Shown in pieces: positions 1-12,000 of a DNA stretch of 56,035 nucleotides. Position 1 is the stretch's first letter, and each line of letters begins with the position of its first letter. The notes beneath the pieces were generated by a model. That model was not told where the DNA came from. It saw only the letters and a list, made by a program, of their open reading frames with translations, and did not search any database. Where the stretch lies: NCBI RefSeq assembly GCF_003011895.2, contig NZ_PXWF02000204.1, forward strand, positions 1 through 56,035, written 5' to 3'. Source of the stretch: Massilia glaciei (lineage in GTDB: Bacteria; Pseudomonadota; Gammaproteobacteria; Burkholderiales; Burkholderiaceae_D). A program made the translations under genes and the position numbers.

Positions 1-847
1 GCGGCACGATGCCGCCGCCGATGAAGATGCCGCCGAACGCGCCCAGCGTCACGGCCAGGTTGGCGGCCGCGCCGCCAAGCATGGCGCAGAAGCACTCGAG
101 CACCTCGAGGCACAGCGCGTCCTTGTCCTCGAGCGCGCCGCTGATGATCTCGGGCGAGCTGCGCGGCCCGGCCGCCACGCCGTTGCGCTCGGCCAGCGCG
201 CGGTAGATGATCTCCATCCCGGGGCCGGAGATCAGGCGCTCGTTCGACACGTGCGGCCACTCCCGCCACGCGAACTGCAGGATCGCGAACTCACGCTCGT
301 CGGCCGGCGCGAAATTGACGTGCCCGCCCTCGCTGCCGAGCGTCACAAAACCGTCGAGCGTGGGGATCACGCCCGACACGCCAAGCCCGGTGCCCGGCCC
401 GAGCACGCCGACGACGGCGTTGGCGGCCGGCTCGCCCGGCCCCACCCGCAACAGGTCCTTGCCCGCCAGGCCAGGCAGCGACATCGCCAGCGCGGTGAAG
501 TCGTTGACGATCAGCAGCGTGTTGAGGCCCAGCTCGCGCCGCACCTCGTCGGTCGAGAAGGCCCAGTCGCGGTTGGTCATGCGGATCATGTCGCCGCTGA
601 TCGGGTTCGCCAGCGCGAACGCGGCGTGGTTCAGGCGGATGCCCGGATGGTCGGCCAGGTAGGAGTGCAGCAGCGGCACGATGCCCGGGTAGTCGTCGCA
701 TTTGAGCACGCTCACCGAACGCAGCACCCCGGGCGCAGTCTCGAGGGCGAAACGGGCGTGGGTCGCGCCGATGTCGGCGAGCAGGCGCGGGCCGTCCGCG
801 TACGCGGTGCGGCTGAATTTTTGTTCGGGGTCGAGGTCTTTGGTCAT
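1..847 (-). CDS. glk: glucokinase, 3' end cut by window edge
   Basis: Cytoplasmic ATP-dependent glucokinase (glucose to glucose-6-phosphate), third gene of the pgm-amylase-glk unit. The open frame begins at ATG 847 (MTKDLDPEQKF) and stays open to base 1, so the C-terminus lies outside the window. Visible hallmarks of the Glk family: the N-terminal phosphate-binding motif LLADIGATHARFAL, the LIVNDFTALA catalytic-Asp segment, GVLGPGTGLGVSG, and the SEGGHVNFAP metal/sugar-binding motif, followed by a glycine-rich IFIGGGIVP near the edge. These match bacterial Glk (Pfam Glucokinase) rather than ROK kinases. The 138-bp gap after the amylase contains a small palindrome, so a second promoter is possible. 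Product assignment is strong; the end of the protein cannot be judged. Confidence 0.93.
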   Translation of the reverse strand, partial: MTKDLDPEQKFSRTAYADGPRLLADIGATHARFALETAPGVLRSVSVLKCDDYPGIVPLLHSYLADHPGIRLNHAAFALANPISGDMIRMTNRDWAFSTDEVRRELGLNTLLIVNDFTALAMSLPGLAGKDLLRVGPGEPAANAVVGVLGPGTGLGVSGVIPTLDGFVTLGSEGGHVNFAPADEREFAILQFAWREWPHVSNERLISGPGMEIIYRALAERNGVAAGPRSSPEIISGALEDKDALCLEVLECFCAMLGGAAANLAVTLGAFGGIFIGGGIVP

Positions 848-867
848 CGCAACTCAATAGGGCAGCT

Positions 868-883
868 GGGAACGGGCGTTCCC
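868..883. promoter_or_regulatory. 16-bp palindrome upstream of glucokinase
   Basis: GGGAACGGGCGTTCCC has 7-bp arms (GGGAACG/CGTTCCC) around a 2-base centre and lies 20-36 bases upstream of the glucokinase ATG. It could be an operator or a small hairpin in the leader. The role is inferred only from position. Confidence 0.3.
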
Positions 884-985
884 GATCGCGCGTAGCATAC
901 CCTATTGTTGCAAATGCACCAAAATTTACCGCGCGTTTACTACCATCCCTCGACCATCAGGCCAGCATCGTGCCACCTCCGCGCG

Positions 986-2659
986 CTATGGTTTGCCGAT
1001 CAGGACGATCGGATTGGCGGCGTCGAAGCGCACCTTGCCGCCCGCCACCTTGGCCCGCTTGCCCGAATAGTAGTCGCGCACCAGCTCGCCGTCCTTGAAC
1101 ACCGCGGCCACCGACACCGGGGTCGCCCGCACCGCCGGCAGGTCGAGCGCGACGACCACCTTGTCGCTCACGCCGCCTTTGGCGTAGGTGCGCGCGAAGG
1201 TGTACGGGCTGTCGGCCAGCTTGCGGTGCACGCCGGCGCCGACGGCCGGGTGGGCCTGGCGGAACAGGCCGAGCCGGCTCCAGTGGCGGCGCACATCGGC
1301 CACGCGGTAGCCGTCGCGCTTCGCGTTGGCGGCCAGCTCGCCCCAGTTCATGAAGCTTCGCAGGTTGGCGTCGCCCTCGGCGCCGTCGACCTTGAGCGCG
1401 CGCGCGGTCTCGTCGCCGTAGTAGATCTGCACCGCGCCGGGCGTGAGCAGCAGCTTGGTGGCGGTCTCGAACGGGCGCTTGCGCTCGACGTCGAACGGGC
1501 TGCCGTCGTCGTGCGAGCTCAGATAGTTGAGCACCGAGTGGCCCTTGAGCGGGCCGTTCAGGCTGTCGGAGTAGGCGCTGAAGATCTCCTCGTAGGGCTT
1601 GCTGGCGTCGCCCTTGAGGCTGAAGTTGATCAGGCTGTCGAAGCCGTTGGCGAAGAAGTCGACCTGGGTGTTGTTGCCCATGTCGAACTGGTGGCCGTGG
1701 CCGATCGCATAGTTGTAGACCTCGGCCGTCATGTAGAACGGGGTGTCGCCGACGCGTTTTTTGGGATTGGCGCGCTTCCAGTCCTCGAACGCGGCGCCGG
1801 CCTCTTTTTTGAGCTCCTTCCAGATGCCCGGCTCGGTGTGCTTGGCGGTGTCGGCGCGGAAGCCGTCGAAGCCGTACTTGCGCACCCAGTCGGTGTGCCA
1901 CTTGACCAGGTAGTAGCGCGGCGCGCGCGGATAGCCGGTGCGCTTGAAGAACGCGTCGAGCTCGGCCACCTCGCGCTCGTAGCGGTTTTCGGCCTTCCAC
2001 TTGGCCACCAGCGCCGGCGGCAGCGCCACGTTCGCGTCGCTGGCGGTGAGCACGTCGGGCAGGTTTTTCACCAGGGTGCAGTCGGTCGTGGTCGGCGCGT
2101 CCTTGTAGGTGCAGGTGGGGCCGGTGCGGACCCAGTCGGCCGGCCACACCGGGTCCGATTCGGTCACCGGGCCGGTGTGGTTCATGACCACGTCGAGCAG
2201 CACCCGGATCCCGTGCGCGTGGGCGGTGTCGACCAGCGTGCGCATGTCGGCCTCGGTGCCGAGGTTGGCGTCGACGGCGGTGAAGTCGCGCGCCCAGTAG
2301 CCGTGGAAGCCGTAGGATTTGCCGGTGCCCTCGTCGGTGCCGGCGTGGATCTGCTCGACCGGCGGCGTGATCCAGAGCGCGTCCACCCCGAGGTCCTTGA
2401 AGTAGCCGGCCTTGATCTTGGCCGTGACGCCGGCCAGGTCGCCGCCCATGAAGCCGCGCAGCGTGGCGGCGTCGGCCTTGCGCCCGTAGGCCAGGTCGTT
2501 GGCCGGGTTGCCGTTGTGGAAGCGGTCGGTGAGCAAAAAGTAGACGGTCGCGTTCTCCCAGGCGAACGGCTTGGGCGCGCTGAACGCGCACGCCGCGGCC
2601 GGTGCTGCGAGCGCGCCGAGGGCGACGCCGAGGGACAGTGCAAGGGCGGATAATTTCAT
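986..2659 (-). CDS. secreted alpha-amylase, GH13 (MalS-like)
   Basis: Secreted or periplasmic endo-acting alpha-amylase that hydrolyses alpha-1,4-glucans, 557 aa. Residues 1-23 are a Sec signal peptide (MKLSALALSLGVALG...APAAA) followed directly by Cys24; the context APAAAC is a poor lipobox, so lipidation is uncertain. GH13 regions are visible: region I DVVMNH (156-161), region II GFRADTAKH with nucleophile Asp270, region III with acid/base Glu313 (TAEVYN) and region IV SSHDD with Asp384. The N-terminal YFLLTDRFHNGNPANDL and GGDL(A)G signatures are typical of GH13 amylases close to MalS. AGGAA precedes the ATG. It lies 31 bp after the phosphoglucomutase stop and upstream of glucokinase on the same strand, which fits starch breakdown feeding glycolysis. 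Exact product pattern cannot be read from sequence. Confidence 0.9.
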   Translation of the reverse strand: MKLSALALSLGVALGALAAPAAACAFSAPKPFAWENATVYFLLTDRFHNGNPANDLAYGRKADAATLRGFMGGDLAGVTAKIKAGYFKDLGVDALWITPPVEQIHAGTDEGTGKSYGFHGYWARDFTAVDANLGTEADMRTLVDTAHAHGIRVLLDVVMNHTGPVTESDPVWPADWVRTGPTCTYKDAPTTTDCTLVKNLPDVLTASDANVALPPALVAKWKAENRYEREVAELDAFFKRTGYPRAPRYYLVKWHTDWVRKYGFDGFRADTAKHTEPGIWKELKKEAGAAFEDWKRANPKKRVGDTPFYMTAEVYNYAIGHGHQFDMGNNTQVDFFANGFDSLINFSLKGDASKPYEEIFSAYSDSLNGPLKGHSVLNYLSSHDDGSPFDVERKRPFETATKLLLTPGAVQIYYGDETARALKVDGAEGDANLRSFMNWGELAANAKRDGYRVADVRRHWSRLGLFRQAHPAVGAGVHRKLADSPYTFARTYAKGGVSDKVVVALDLPAVRATPVSVAAVFKDGELVRDYYSGKRAKVAGGKVRFDAANPIVLIGKP

Positions 2660-2690
2660 GTTGGGGTTCCTGTCGGTGGGTGTGGGGCTG

Positions 2691-4358
<1,668 letters not shown>

Positions 4359-4482
4359 TTAACATACGCGGCCCGCCGCCGGCGGCGTCGAAAGGTGATT
4401 CGCGCATCAATGACCCGGCGCGCGCGGCGGCCCTGCCAGGAATCGACCGGATCGCCTGGTTATTTTTTGGAGCGAACCTATT

Positions 4483-4497
4483 TGTAGCAAAGTAACA
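4483..4497 (+). promoter_or_regulatory. weak match to the shared 15-bp palindrome
   Basis: TGTAGCAAAGTAACA matches the TGTAGT-N3-ACTACA pattern in the left arm (5 of 6) but only 3 of 6 in the right arm. It lies between the divergent pgm and MFS genes. Listed as a possible fourth site only because the three better sites precede co-functional genes. Confidence 0.25.
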
Positions 4498-4511
4498 TGA
4501 TCATTTCCAAG

Positions 4512-4540
4512 TGTCAAATCGAACGTGTTCATAGTACAAT
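4512..4540 (+). promoter_or_regulatory. candidate sigma70 promoter for the MFS gene
   Basis: TGTCAA (4512-4517), a 17-bp spacer and TACAAT (4535-4540, 5 of 6 to TATAAT) would start transcription near 4547, upstream of the MFS gene ATG at 4623. The -35 match is modest. The operator-like palindrome at 4572 would then lie in the early leader, as expected for repression. Confidence 0.45.
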
Positions 4541-4571
4541 AAAAATTAAGGCGGCCTTTAGGCTGGAGTTT

Positions 4572-4586
4572 TGTAGTCAAACAACA
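4572..4586 (+). promoter_or_regulatory. operator-like palindrome, site A (MFS gene)
   Basis: TGTAGTCAAACAACA: arms TGTAGT and ACAACA (5 of 6 complementary) around CAA. It shares GTAGTCAAAC exactly with the site upstream of the ABC operon at 20064. It lies 36 bases before the MFS start codon and downstream of the candidate promoter. Regulator identity unknown; a LacI-family repressor is the usual type for such genes. Confidence 0.5.
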
Positions 4587-4622
4587 GAGCCGCCACCATA
4601 AAATCACATCGATGGGGACACC

Positions 4623-5900
4623 ATGCTGGATCTACAGAAGCGCTTGAGCAACTCCTTTTACGCGATCATCAGCCTGCCGTCGACGGCGATGGGGTTCGCG
4701 CTGTGCATCCAGATATCGGCGCTGAGCTGGTTGCTGAGCACCAAGTTCGGCCTCGAGATCCACCAGATCGGGATCGTCTGGGCGGCCGGGCCGCTGGCCG
4801 GCATCCTGGGCCAGGTCGCGATCGGCTTCATCAGCGACAAGACCTGGTTCTGGGGCGGACGGCGGCGCCCGTTCATCATGATCGGCGGCGTGCTCGCCGC
4901 GCTGATGGTGTTCCTGCTGCCGCGCATCGACGTGGTCGGCCAGTTCCTCGGCATCGGCAACCTCGTCATCGTCGCCGTCATCGTCGCGCTCACGCTCGAC
5001 CTGTCGATCAACATCGGCTTCAACCCCACGCGCGCGCTGATCGCCGACGTCACCCCGGACGGCGCCGCCCGCACCAAGGGCTACACCTGGATGCAGACCA
5101 TCTCGGGCTTCTGGGGCGTGGCGGCCTACCTGATCGGCGCCTTCATCGACAATTACGCGCTCATCTCGGTCGGCGTGGTGATCATTTTGGTGTTCTCACT
5201 GGCGCCGATGTTCTTCGTGACCGAACCGCGCGAACTGAGCGTCAAGTCCGAAACCGTGGCCGCCACCGCGACCGAATGGAACCAGCTCTGGCGCATCTAC
5301 CTGGCGCACGGCTTTTCGTGGATAGGGATCCAGTCGATGTTTGTCTACATCATCGCCTTCATTCAGCAGCACATCGTGCCGGCCGGCGCCACGGCGGCCG
5401 AGATGAGCGCGCAGTCGGGCAAGGTCATCGCGATCTCGTTCGCGGTCATGAACGTGGTCGGCTTCCTGCTGCCGGCGCTGGTGCTGGCGCCGCTGGCGAG
5501 CAAAATCGGGCGCGTCAAAACCCAGATCGGCTGCGTCGCCGTGATGGCGCTCGGCTACCTGCTGATCGCCACGATGGCGCGCACGCCGCTGATGCTGTAC
5601 GCGCTCATGGCGGTGGTCGGGATCGGCTGGAGCGCGGTGGTCAGCCTGCCGTTCGCGATCATGAGCGAAAAGGTCGACAAGAGCCGCATGGGCTTTTTCA
5701 TGGGAATCTTCAACCTGTCGGTGGTGATTCCGCAGTTGTTGGCGACCGGTGTCGGGTATGTGCTCAAGGTGTCCGCCGACCAAAGCGTGCTGTTCATGAT
5801 TTGCGGCGGCTGTCTGGCCGTTTCGGCGGCGCTGTGGGCACTGGTCGGCGAGACGGCGAACGCGCCGCAGGGCAATCCTGCACTGGCGCCGGCGCACTAG
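4623..5900 (+). CDS. MFS sugar transporter, SLC45/sucrose-transporter-like
   Basis: Inner-membrane sugar:cation symporter, 425 aa with about twelve hydrophobic helices. The loop after helix 2 reads SDKTWFWGGRRRPFIMIGG; GRRRPFI is the hallmark of the SLC45/plant sucrose transporter group within the GPH-MFS superfamily. Bacterial members of this group in Alteromonadales and Caulobacter loci carry maltose, maltodextrin or sucrose. Divergent from pgm-amylase-glucokinase, so maltose or maltodextrin is the likely substrate here. Downstream of an operator-like palindrome and candidate promoter. The C-terminus is a short hydrophilic tail. The exact sugar is an inference from the neighbours. Confidence 0.9.
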   Translation: MLDLQKRLSNSFYAIISLPSTAMGFALCIQISALSWLLSTKFGLEIHQIGIVWAAGPLAGILGQVAIGFISDKTWFWGGRRRPFIMIGGVLAALMVFLLPRIDVVGQFLGIGNLVIVAVIVALTLDLSINIGFNPTRALIADVTPDGAARTKGYTWMQTISGFWGVAAYLIGAFIDNYALISVGVVIILVFSLAPMFFVTEPRELSVKSETVAATATEWNQLWRIYLAHGFSWIGIQSMFVYIIAFIQQHIVPAGATAAEMSAQSGKVIAISFAVMNVVGFLLPALVLAPLASKIGRVKTQIGCVAVMALGYLLIATMARTPLMLYALMAVVGIGWSAVVSLPFAIMSEKVDKSRMGFFMGIFNLSVVIPQLLATGVGYVLKVSADQSVLFMICGGCLAVSAALWALVGETANAPQGNPALAPAH

Positions 5901-6228
5901 GCCAAGGCTCAACACCCGAAATTGACGGGGCAATCCCGCTGGCTTGGCGCCGGCGGATTGCGCTCGCGACACCGCCATTTACGGGGTCAGCCGCGCCGGG
6001 TATGCATTTTTGTATAGCTTGGTGCGCCTCCATTCAAATGTGTATGACCGCGCCAGAAACGACGCGTCACTCCGCCCAAAAATCTCCTCCCCCGCACGGC
6101 CCGCAACGGGCCACTCCACCCGCCCACCGCAAGAAAAACACTGCATAAACATCAATTCGCTGTTATAGTTAAGTACAACACCACCAAAGTATTCATGTAA
6201 CGCGACACCCACAACCCACCGGATACCT
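5901..6228. other. 328-bp intergenic stretch, no gene seen
   Basis: No coding frame with a credible start or family match was found. A TATAGT -10-like hexamer at 6164-6169, with only a poor -35 at the right distance, may be the promoter of the downstream hydrolase gene. Base composition becomes more AT-rich after about 6125, consistent with a promoter region. Confidence 0.4.
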
Positions 6229-7626
6229 ATGAAAACGCATTTTTGGAAAGCACTTCCCCTGGCAATTTTTCTCGTTTTCCAGCCAGCCGCCCAAGCCGGC
6301 GTGCTGAAAGACCATCCCGGCCACTGGCTCGGCGACATGAAGATTCCCGAGGGGCAAACGGTCAAAATCGGCGCCGAGATCTTCGCCCGCGCCGACGGCA
6401 CAATCTGGGCCAGCGTGGCGAGCCCGGACCAGGACGCGTATGACATTCCGCTTCAATCGGCCCTGGAAGAAGGCGCCTCCGTGTCGCTCAAGCATGCCGT
6501 CTTCACGCTCAAACTGACCTGGGACAAGGACCACTTCGATGGCGAATGGAAGCAGGGCGACGCCCCTTTGAAGTTCGAGCTAAGGCAGGTCGCCGCCTTC
6601 CCCGCAAAAGCGCGGCCGCAGACCCCCAAGGGCCCCTTCCCGTACAAGGATGAGACGCTGGCCATCGCCGGCGCCAACGGCGTGACGCTGGGCGCGACGC
6701 TCTCGATCCCAAACGGCACGACCAATCCGAACGTGGTGGTGCTGGTGCATGGCAGCGGCCCGGGCACGCGCGACCTCGGCGTGCTGGGCCACAAACACTT
6801 CGCCGTACTGGCCGACCATCTCGCGCGCCAGGGGGTGGCGGTGCTGCGCTACGACAAGCGCGGCAACGCGCGCTCGACCGGCGACTACGAACAGCACACC
6901 ACCGCGCACCTGATCGACGATCTGCACGCGGTCGTCAAGGCCATGAAGGCGCGCAAGGAATTCAAGCGCGTCGGCGTCATCGGCCTTAGCGAAGGTCCCG
7001 GGCTGGCCGCCGCGGTGGCCGCGCGCGATCCGAAATCGGTCGACTTCCTCGTCTCCATGGCCGGCATCGGCATGAACGGCCTCGACACGATGCTGGTGCA
7101 GGACCGCGTCGTGGCCAAGGACCACGGCGCCGATCCGGCGCAGGTCGAGCGCCTGATGGCGTATGTGCGCGGTTTTTACGACGTGCTCATGGCACACGAC
7201 GAGGCCGCGCCGCGCATCGCCGCGCTCAAGGCTTTCCAGCAGACGCAGCCGGCCGGAGTGATGGAACTGGTTAAAAAATTCAAGATGGACGGGGGCTCGC
7301 TTTCCCTCGACTGGGCGGCCAAACCGTTCATGATCGCGGCGCTGCGCTCCAACCCGCCGGCCGACTGGCGCCGCGTCCGCAGCCCGGTGTTGCTGCTCAA
7401 CGGCAGCCTCGACCACCAAGTGCCCGCCGAGGAAAACCTGGGCGGCCTGGTCGCCACCCTCAAGGCGGGCGGCAACCGCATGGTCGAGTCGGAGGTGCTG
7501 CCCTCGCTCAACCACCTGTTCCAGACCGCCAAGACCGGCAAGGAGGACGAGTACGGCCAGATCGACGAAACGATCGCGCCCATCGCGCTCAAACGCATCG
7601 CCGCGTTCGTCGTAAAACAGCGTTAA
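6229..7626 (+). CDS. secreted alpha/beta hydrolase (serine hydrolase)
   Basis: Probably exported serine hydrolase of the alpha/beta fold, 465 aa. Signal peptide residues 1-23 (MKTHFWKALPLAIFLV..AQA). Residues 24-120 form a separate N-terminal domain that resembles the DUF-type lid found in this family. The hydrolase domain begins near 140: oxyanion segment VLVHGSGPGTRDLG (170-184), YDKRGNARSTG (208-218), nucleophile Ser254 in GLSEGPG, an Asp candidate in NGSLDHQVP and a His in LNHLF near the C-terminus. The nucleophile elbow is G-L-S-E-G-P instead of the common GHSEGG. Substrate unknown; acyl or peptide esters are typical. It is followed after 24 bp by another secreted protein, so the two are probably co-transcribed. 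Confidence 0.85.
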   Translation: MKTHFWKALPLAIFLVFQPAAQAGVLKDHPGHWLGDMKIPEGQTVKIGAEIFARADGTIWASVASPDQDAYDIPLQSALEEGASVSLKHAVFTLKLTWDKDHFDGEWKQGDAPLKFELRQVAAFPAKARPQTPKGPFPYKDETLAIAGANGVTLGATLSIPNGTTNPNVVVLVHGSGPGTRDLGVLGHKHFAVLADHLARQGVAVLRYDKRGNARSTGDYEQHTTAHLIDDLHAVVKAMKARKEFKRVGVIGLSEGPGLAAAVAARDPKSVDFLVSMAGIGMNGLDTMLVQDRVVAKDHGADPAQVERLMAYVRGFYDVLMAHDEAAPRIAALKAFQQTQPAGVMELVKKFKMDGGSLSLDWAAKPFMIAALRSNPPADWRRVRSPVLLLNGSLDHQVPAEENLGGLVATLKAGGNRMVESEVLPSLNHLFQTAKTGKEDEYGQIDETIAPIALKRIAAFVVKQR

Positions 7627-7650
7627 TTCAATTCAACCAAAACGAGAACA

Positions 7651-8406
7651 ATGAAAAAACAATTCACCCTGGGCCTGGTCGCGGCCGCGTTTTTCGCCCA
7701 CGCCGCCGGCGCCGCCGAACCCTTACAAACGCCGGCGCCCGAAGGCGCCGGCACCGTCCCGGCCGGCAAGCCGGTGGCGTGGAAGTACCGCGCGCTGCTC
7801 TCCGGCCTGGACCTGTTCGAACGGCGCAGCGCCGAACTCGCCCCCGGGGCGACGCTGCGCTTCAAACTGCCGAAGGGCATTTCGCTTGCGCCGGACACAA
7901 CGGTAGAAATCGCCCTGGCGCAAGATCCGATCAAGCTGCAGACCGCGCCGGACAATAGTTTCACGCTCACGCGCGAGACCCGGACGGGCGCCGGGAAGGC
8001 CGATGTGGTCGTTCGCGGGCGGCACTTCGCGCCCGAGGAATACAGGCATCCCAACATCGAGGTGAGCACCCCGGGCTTGCCGGCCCATGTGAGGCGGCTG
8101 GGCGACCTGCGCCTCGCTTGCGAGGTCCAAGTCGAGATCGCCAAAGCCGACCTGCTGGCCGCGCGCGCGATACTCGGCACCTTCGGCCTGTTCGGGCTCA
8201 ACATTTGCAAATCCGATTCAAACATCGGCATGGATGCGCCCGGGCAGTACGACGCCATCACCCTGAGCGCGGACGGTCGCGAAATGAAGCTCTCCAAACT
8301 ATCGGGCCGCTTCAACGCGCCGCTCGGCGATGCCGCCTGGCCCGATGCGACACTGCTTCAGTTCACGCTTGGCGGGCAGCCGGCCCAGCCCTCGCTCCAG
8401 CCCTGA
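7651..8406 (+). CDS. secreted protein of unknown function
   Basis: No family recognised. 251 aa with a clear signal peptide (MKKQFTLGLVAAAFFAHAAGA, about 21 residues), then a mature region of mixed strands with no membrane segment and a pair of Cys residues (in DLRLACEVQ and LNICKSDS) that could form a disulfide. It begins 24 bp after the hydrolase stop with purine-rich leader (AACGAGAACA). Its stop codon TGA (8404-8406) is the first triplet of a palindromic repeat element, so the present C-terminus may have been set by insertion of that element. Likely works with the preceding secreted hydrolase. Confidence 0.75.
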   Translation: MKKQFTLGLVAAAFFAHAAGAAEPLQTPAPEGAGTVPAGKPVAWKYRALLSGLDLFERRSAELAPGATLRFKLPKGISLAPDTTVEIALAQDPIKLQTAPDNSFTLTRETRTGAGKADVVVRGRHFAPEEYRHPNIEVSTPGLPAHVRRLGDLRLACEVQVEIAKADLLAARAILGTFGLFGLNICKSDSNIGMDAPGQYDAITLSADGREMKLSKLSGRFNAPLGDAAWPDATLLQFTLGGQPAQPSLQP

Positions 8407-8566
8407 GAGGCTGAGAGTCTTTCGATCATGCCCGCTCAGCACGCCAGAAAGCGCCAGTTCGTCGTTGCAAATGCTCGCCATAGCCCGCTGTGGCTGTGCT
8501 TCGCGCCTCGATCTGCCGCTTTCTGGCGTGCTGAGCGGACACGCCCGAAAAACTCTCAGCCTCTGA
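8404..8566 (+). repeat. palindromic element, full copy 1 (163 bp)
   Basis: Terminal inverted repeats of about 20 bp (TGAGAGGCTGAGAGTCTTTC and its near-complement at the right end) enclose a second perfect 22-bp inverted repeat (arms about 8431-8452 and 8516-8537) and a central hairpin GCCATAG-CCC-CTGTGGC type. The whole unit can fold as one long cruciform or RNA hairpin. Other copies: 41006-41168 (full) and 51708-51770 (internally deleted), all in the same orientation. No open frame inside. A REP/MITE-like class is inferred. Confidence 0.9.
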
Positions 8567-8580
8567 CTCGGCGCGGCGAC

Positions 8581-8611
8581 AAAAAAACCACGCAGTCGCG
8601 TGGTTTTTTTT
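8581..8611. terminator. bidirectional rho-independent terminator
   Basis: ACCACGC (8587-8593), loop AGTC, GCGTGGT (8598-8604), flanked by an A-run before and a T-run after (to 8611). It sits between the plus-strand hydrolase pair and the minus-strand sugar-binding protein gene and can end both. Confidence 0.9.
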
Positions 8612-8674
8612 GCGTCCGGGGCGGACCAATGCGCTAAGGCCGCAGCGGCATCTCGCGCGCGCGACGCGCCCGGG

Positions 8675-9961
8675 CTACCACTTGTCGCCCTTGCGGATCT
8701 TGATCAGCTCCTTCTCGAGTTTGGCCACGCTCTCGGCCCCGCTCGCCTTCTTGGTCAGCACGTCCTGGGCGGCGCTCCACAACACCGCCGAGACCGCGTT
8801 GTACTTGTCGGCCGTGACCGACGACGGCCGCGCGCTGGCCATGTTGAACGCGTCGACCAGGGCCGTGAAATACGGCGCGGCGGCGAGCACCTCGGGGTCG
8901 GTGTAGAGCGCCGGATAGGTCGGCAGCGTGCCGACCATGAGCGCGCGCTTCTTCTGCATTTGTTTGCTCGTCAAGAACATCACGAGATCGGCGGCCTCCT
9001 TCTGGTGCTCGGAGTAGGCAGACACGGCCAGCTGCCAGCCGCCGAGCGTGGAGGCGCTCTTGCCGCCCACCCCGCGCGGCAACGCCGCGACCCCGATCTT
9101 GTCCTTGATGCGGCTGCCGTCCTTTTGCGCCATGTTCCACACGTAGGCCCAGTTGCGCATGAAGACCGCGTTGCCGCTCTGGAACACGCCGCGCGACTCC
9201 TCCTCGGCGAAGGTGACGACATTCTTCGGCGAGATGGTGCCCGGCCAGCTGGCGATCAGGTCGAGCGCCTTGGCCGCTTTTTCGTTGTTGATGCTGATGC
9301 GCCCGTCGCGCTCGACGACGGTGCCGCCGCCATTGCCGGCGATCCACTCGAGCGCGTTGCAGGTCAAGCCCTCGTAGGCCTTGCCCTGGAACACATAGCC
9401 CTGCATGTTCGCGTTGCCCTCCTTGCGCTCGGCGTCCTGGATTTTTTGCGCGGTGGCGGCCAGCTGCAGCCACGTCCCGGGCACCTTGGCCTGGTGCTTG
9501 CCGAGCAGGTCCTTGCGGTAGTACAGCAGGCCGGCGTCGGTGAACCACGGCATGGCGAGCAGCTTGCCGCCGACCGTGTTGTTGTTGATGATGGCCGGGA
9601 AATGCTGCTTTTGCACGCCCTTGGCGAACGGGGTCAGGTCGAGCAGATGCTCCTTGATGATGCCCGGCCACACCACGTCGACCGAGAGCACGTCGACCTC
9701 GCCCGACTTGGCGGCGAACTGCTTGCGGTACAGGGCCAGTTGCTCGGTGCTCGATTCCGGCGCGGCGAAGATTTTTACGGTGTTACCGGTCTTGGCCGAC
9801 CATTCGGCCGTCAGCTTCTTGCAGATTTCCACATCGGTGCCGACCGAACCGCAGGCGATGGTCACTTCGACCGCCTGCGCCGAGCCGGCGCCGAACATGG
9901 CCAGCGCGACTGCCAGGGCGCGGCGCGGGAAGGCGCCCCGGCTTAAGATTTTTCCAAACAT
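8675..9961 (-). CDS. ABC sugar-binding protein, stand-alone
   Basis: Periplasmic solute-binding protein of the carbohydrate uptake family (SBP_bac_1), 428 aa. Signal peptide about 1-30 ending AQA before VEVTIACGSVG. The body shows the family features: E-S-S-T-E-Q near 70, DVDVVWPG, AMPWFTDAGLLYYRKDLL, GGWQLAVSAYS and a C-terminal helix set. The overall look is closest to trehalose/maltose-binding proteins of the ThuE/LpqY type. GGAGAG lies six bases before ATG 9961. It has no permease or ATPase gene beside it: a terminator follows and a helicase lies upstream. It may use the permease encoded at 21445-24331 or one elsewhere. Confidence 0.88.
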   Translation of the reverse strand: MFGKILSRGAFPRRALAVALAMFGAGSAQAVEVTIACGSVGTDVEICKKLTAEWSAKTGNTVKIFAAPESSTEQLALYRKQFAAKSGEVDVLSVDVVWPGIIKEHLLDLTPFAKGVQKQHFPAIINNNTVGGKLLAMPWFTDAGLLYYRKDLLGKHQAKVPGTWLQLAATAQKIQDAERKEGNANMQGYVFQGKAYEGLTCNALEWIAGNGGGTVVERDGRISINNEKAAKALDLIASWPGTISPKNVVTFAEEESRGVFQSGNAVFMRNWAYVWNMAQKDGSRIKDKIGVAALPRGVGGKSASTLGGWQLAVSAYSEHQKEAADLVMFLTSKQMQKKRALMVGTLPTYPALYTDPEVLAAAPYFTALVDAFNMASARPSSVTADKYNAVSAVLWSAAQDVLTKKASGAESVAKLEKELIKIRKGDKW

Positions 9962-10060
9962 TGTCTCTCTCCTTTTGTTGGGATGGTAGACGCATTACTT
10001 GGATGCATCTTGTACACAGACAATATTCCATTACCCGCCCCGGGGCAAGCACAGTTGATA

Positions 10061-10091
10061 AAAAAAGGGCCACGCAAGCGTGGCCCTTTTT
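10061..10091. terminator. rho-independent terminator of the helicase gene
   Basis: GGGCCACGC (10067-10075), AA, GCGTGGCCC (10078-10086) with A-run before and T-run after. The minus-strand helicase gene ends at 10120; the T-run for that strand is the A-run at 10061-10066. It can also work on the plus strand. Confidence 0.88.
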
Positions 10092-10119
10092 GCGTGCGCG
10101 CGCGGTGCGCAAGCGCGGC

Positions 10120-12000
<1,881 letters not shown>

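Noticed and set aside
848-985. Regulator gene for the sugar region
   Set aside because: Searched this gap and the rest of the window for a LacI/GntR/AraC-type gene and saw none; it must lie outside or elsewhere.
905-2653. 582-codon open frame on the plus strand
   Set aside because: Antisense to the amylase gene; its Val/Ala/Gly/His/Arg-rich product is typical of a mirror frame in GC-rich DNA, while the amylase has all catalytic motifs.
4407-4607. 66-codon minus-strand frame between pgm and the MFS gene
   Set aside because: Covers the divergent promoter region, no ribosome-binding site, low-complexity translation.
8428-8637. Short frames across the palindromic element as small genes
   Set aside because: They exist in both directions because the element is palindromic; no conserved start and the element occurs in a deleted form.
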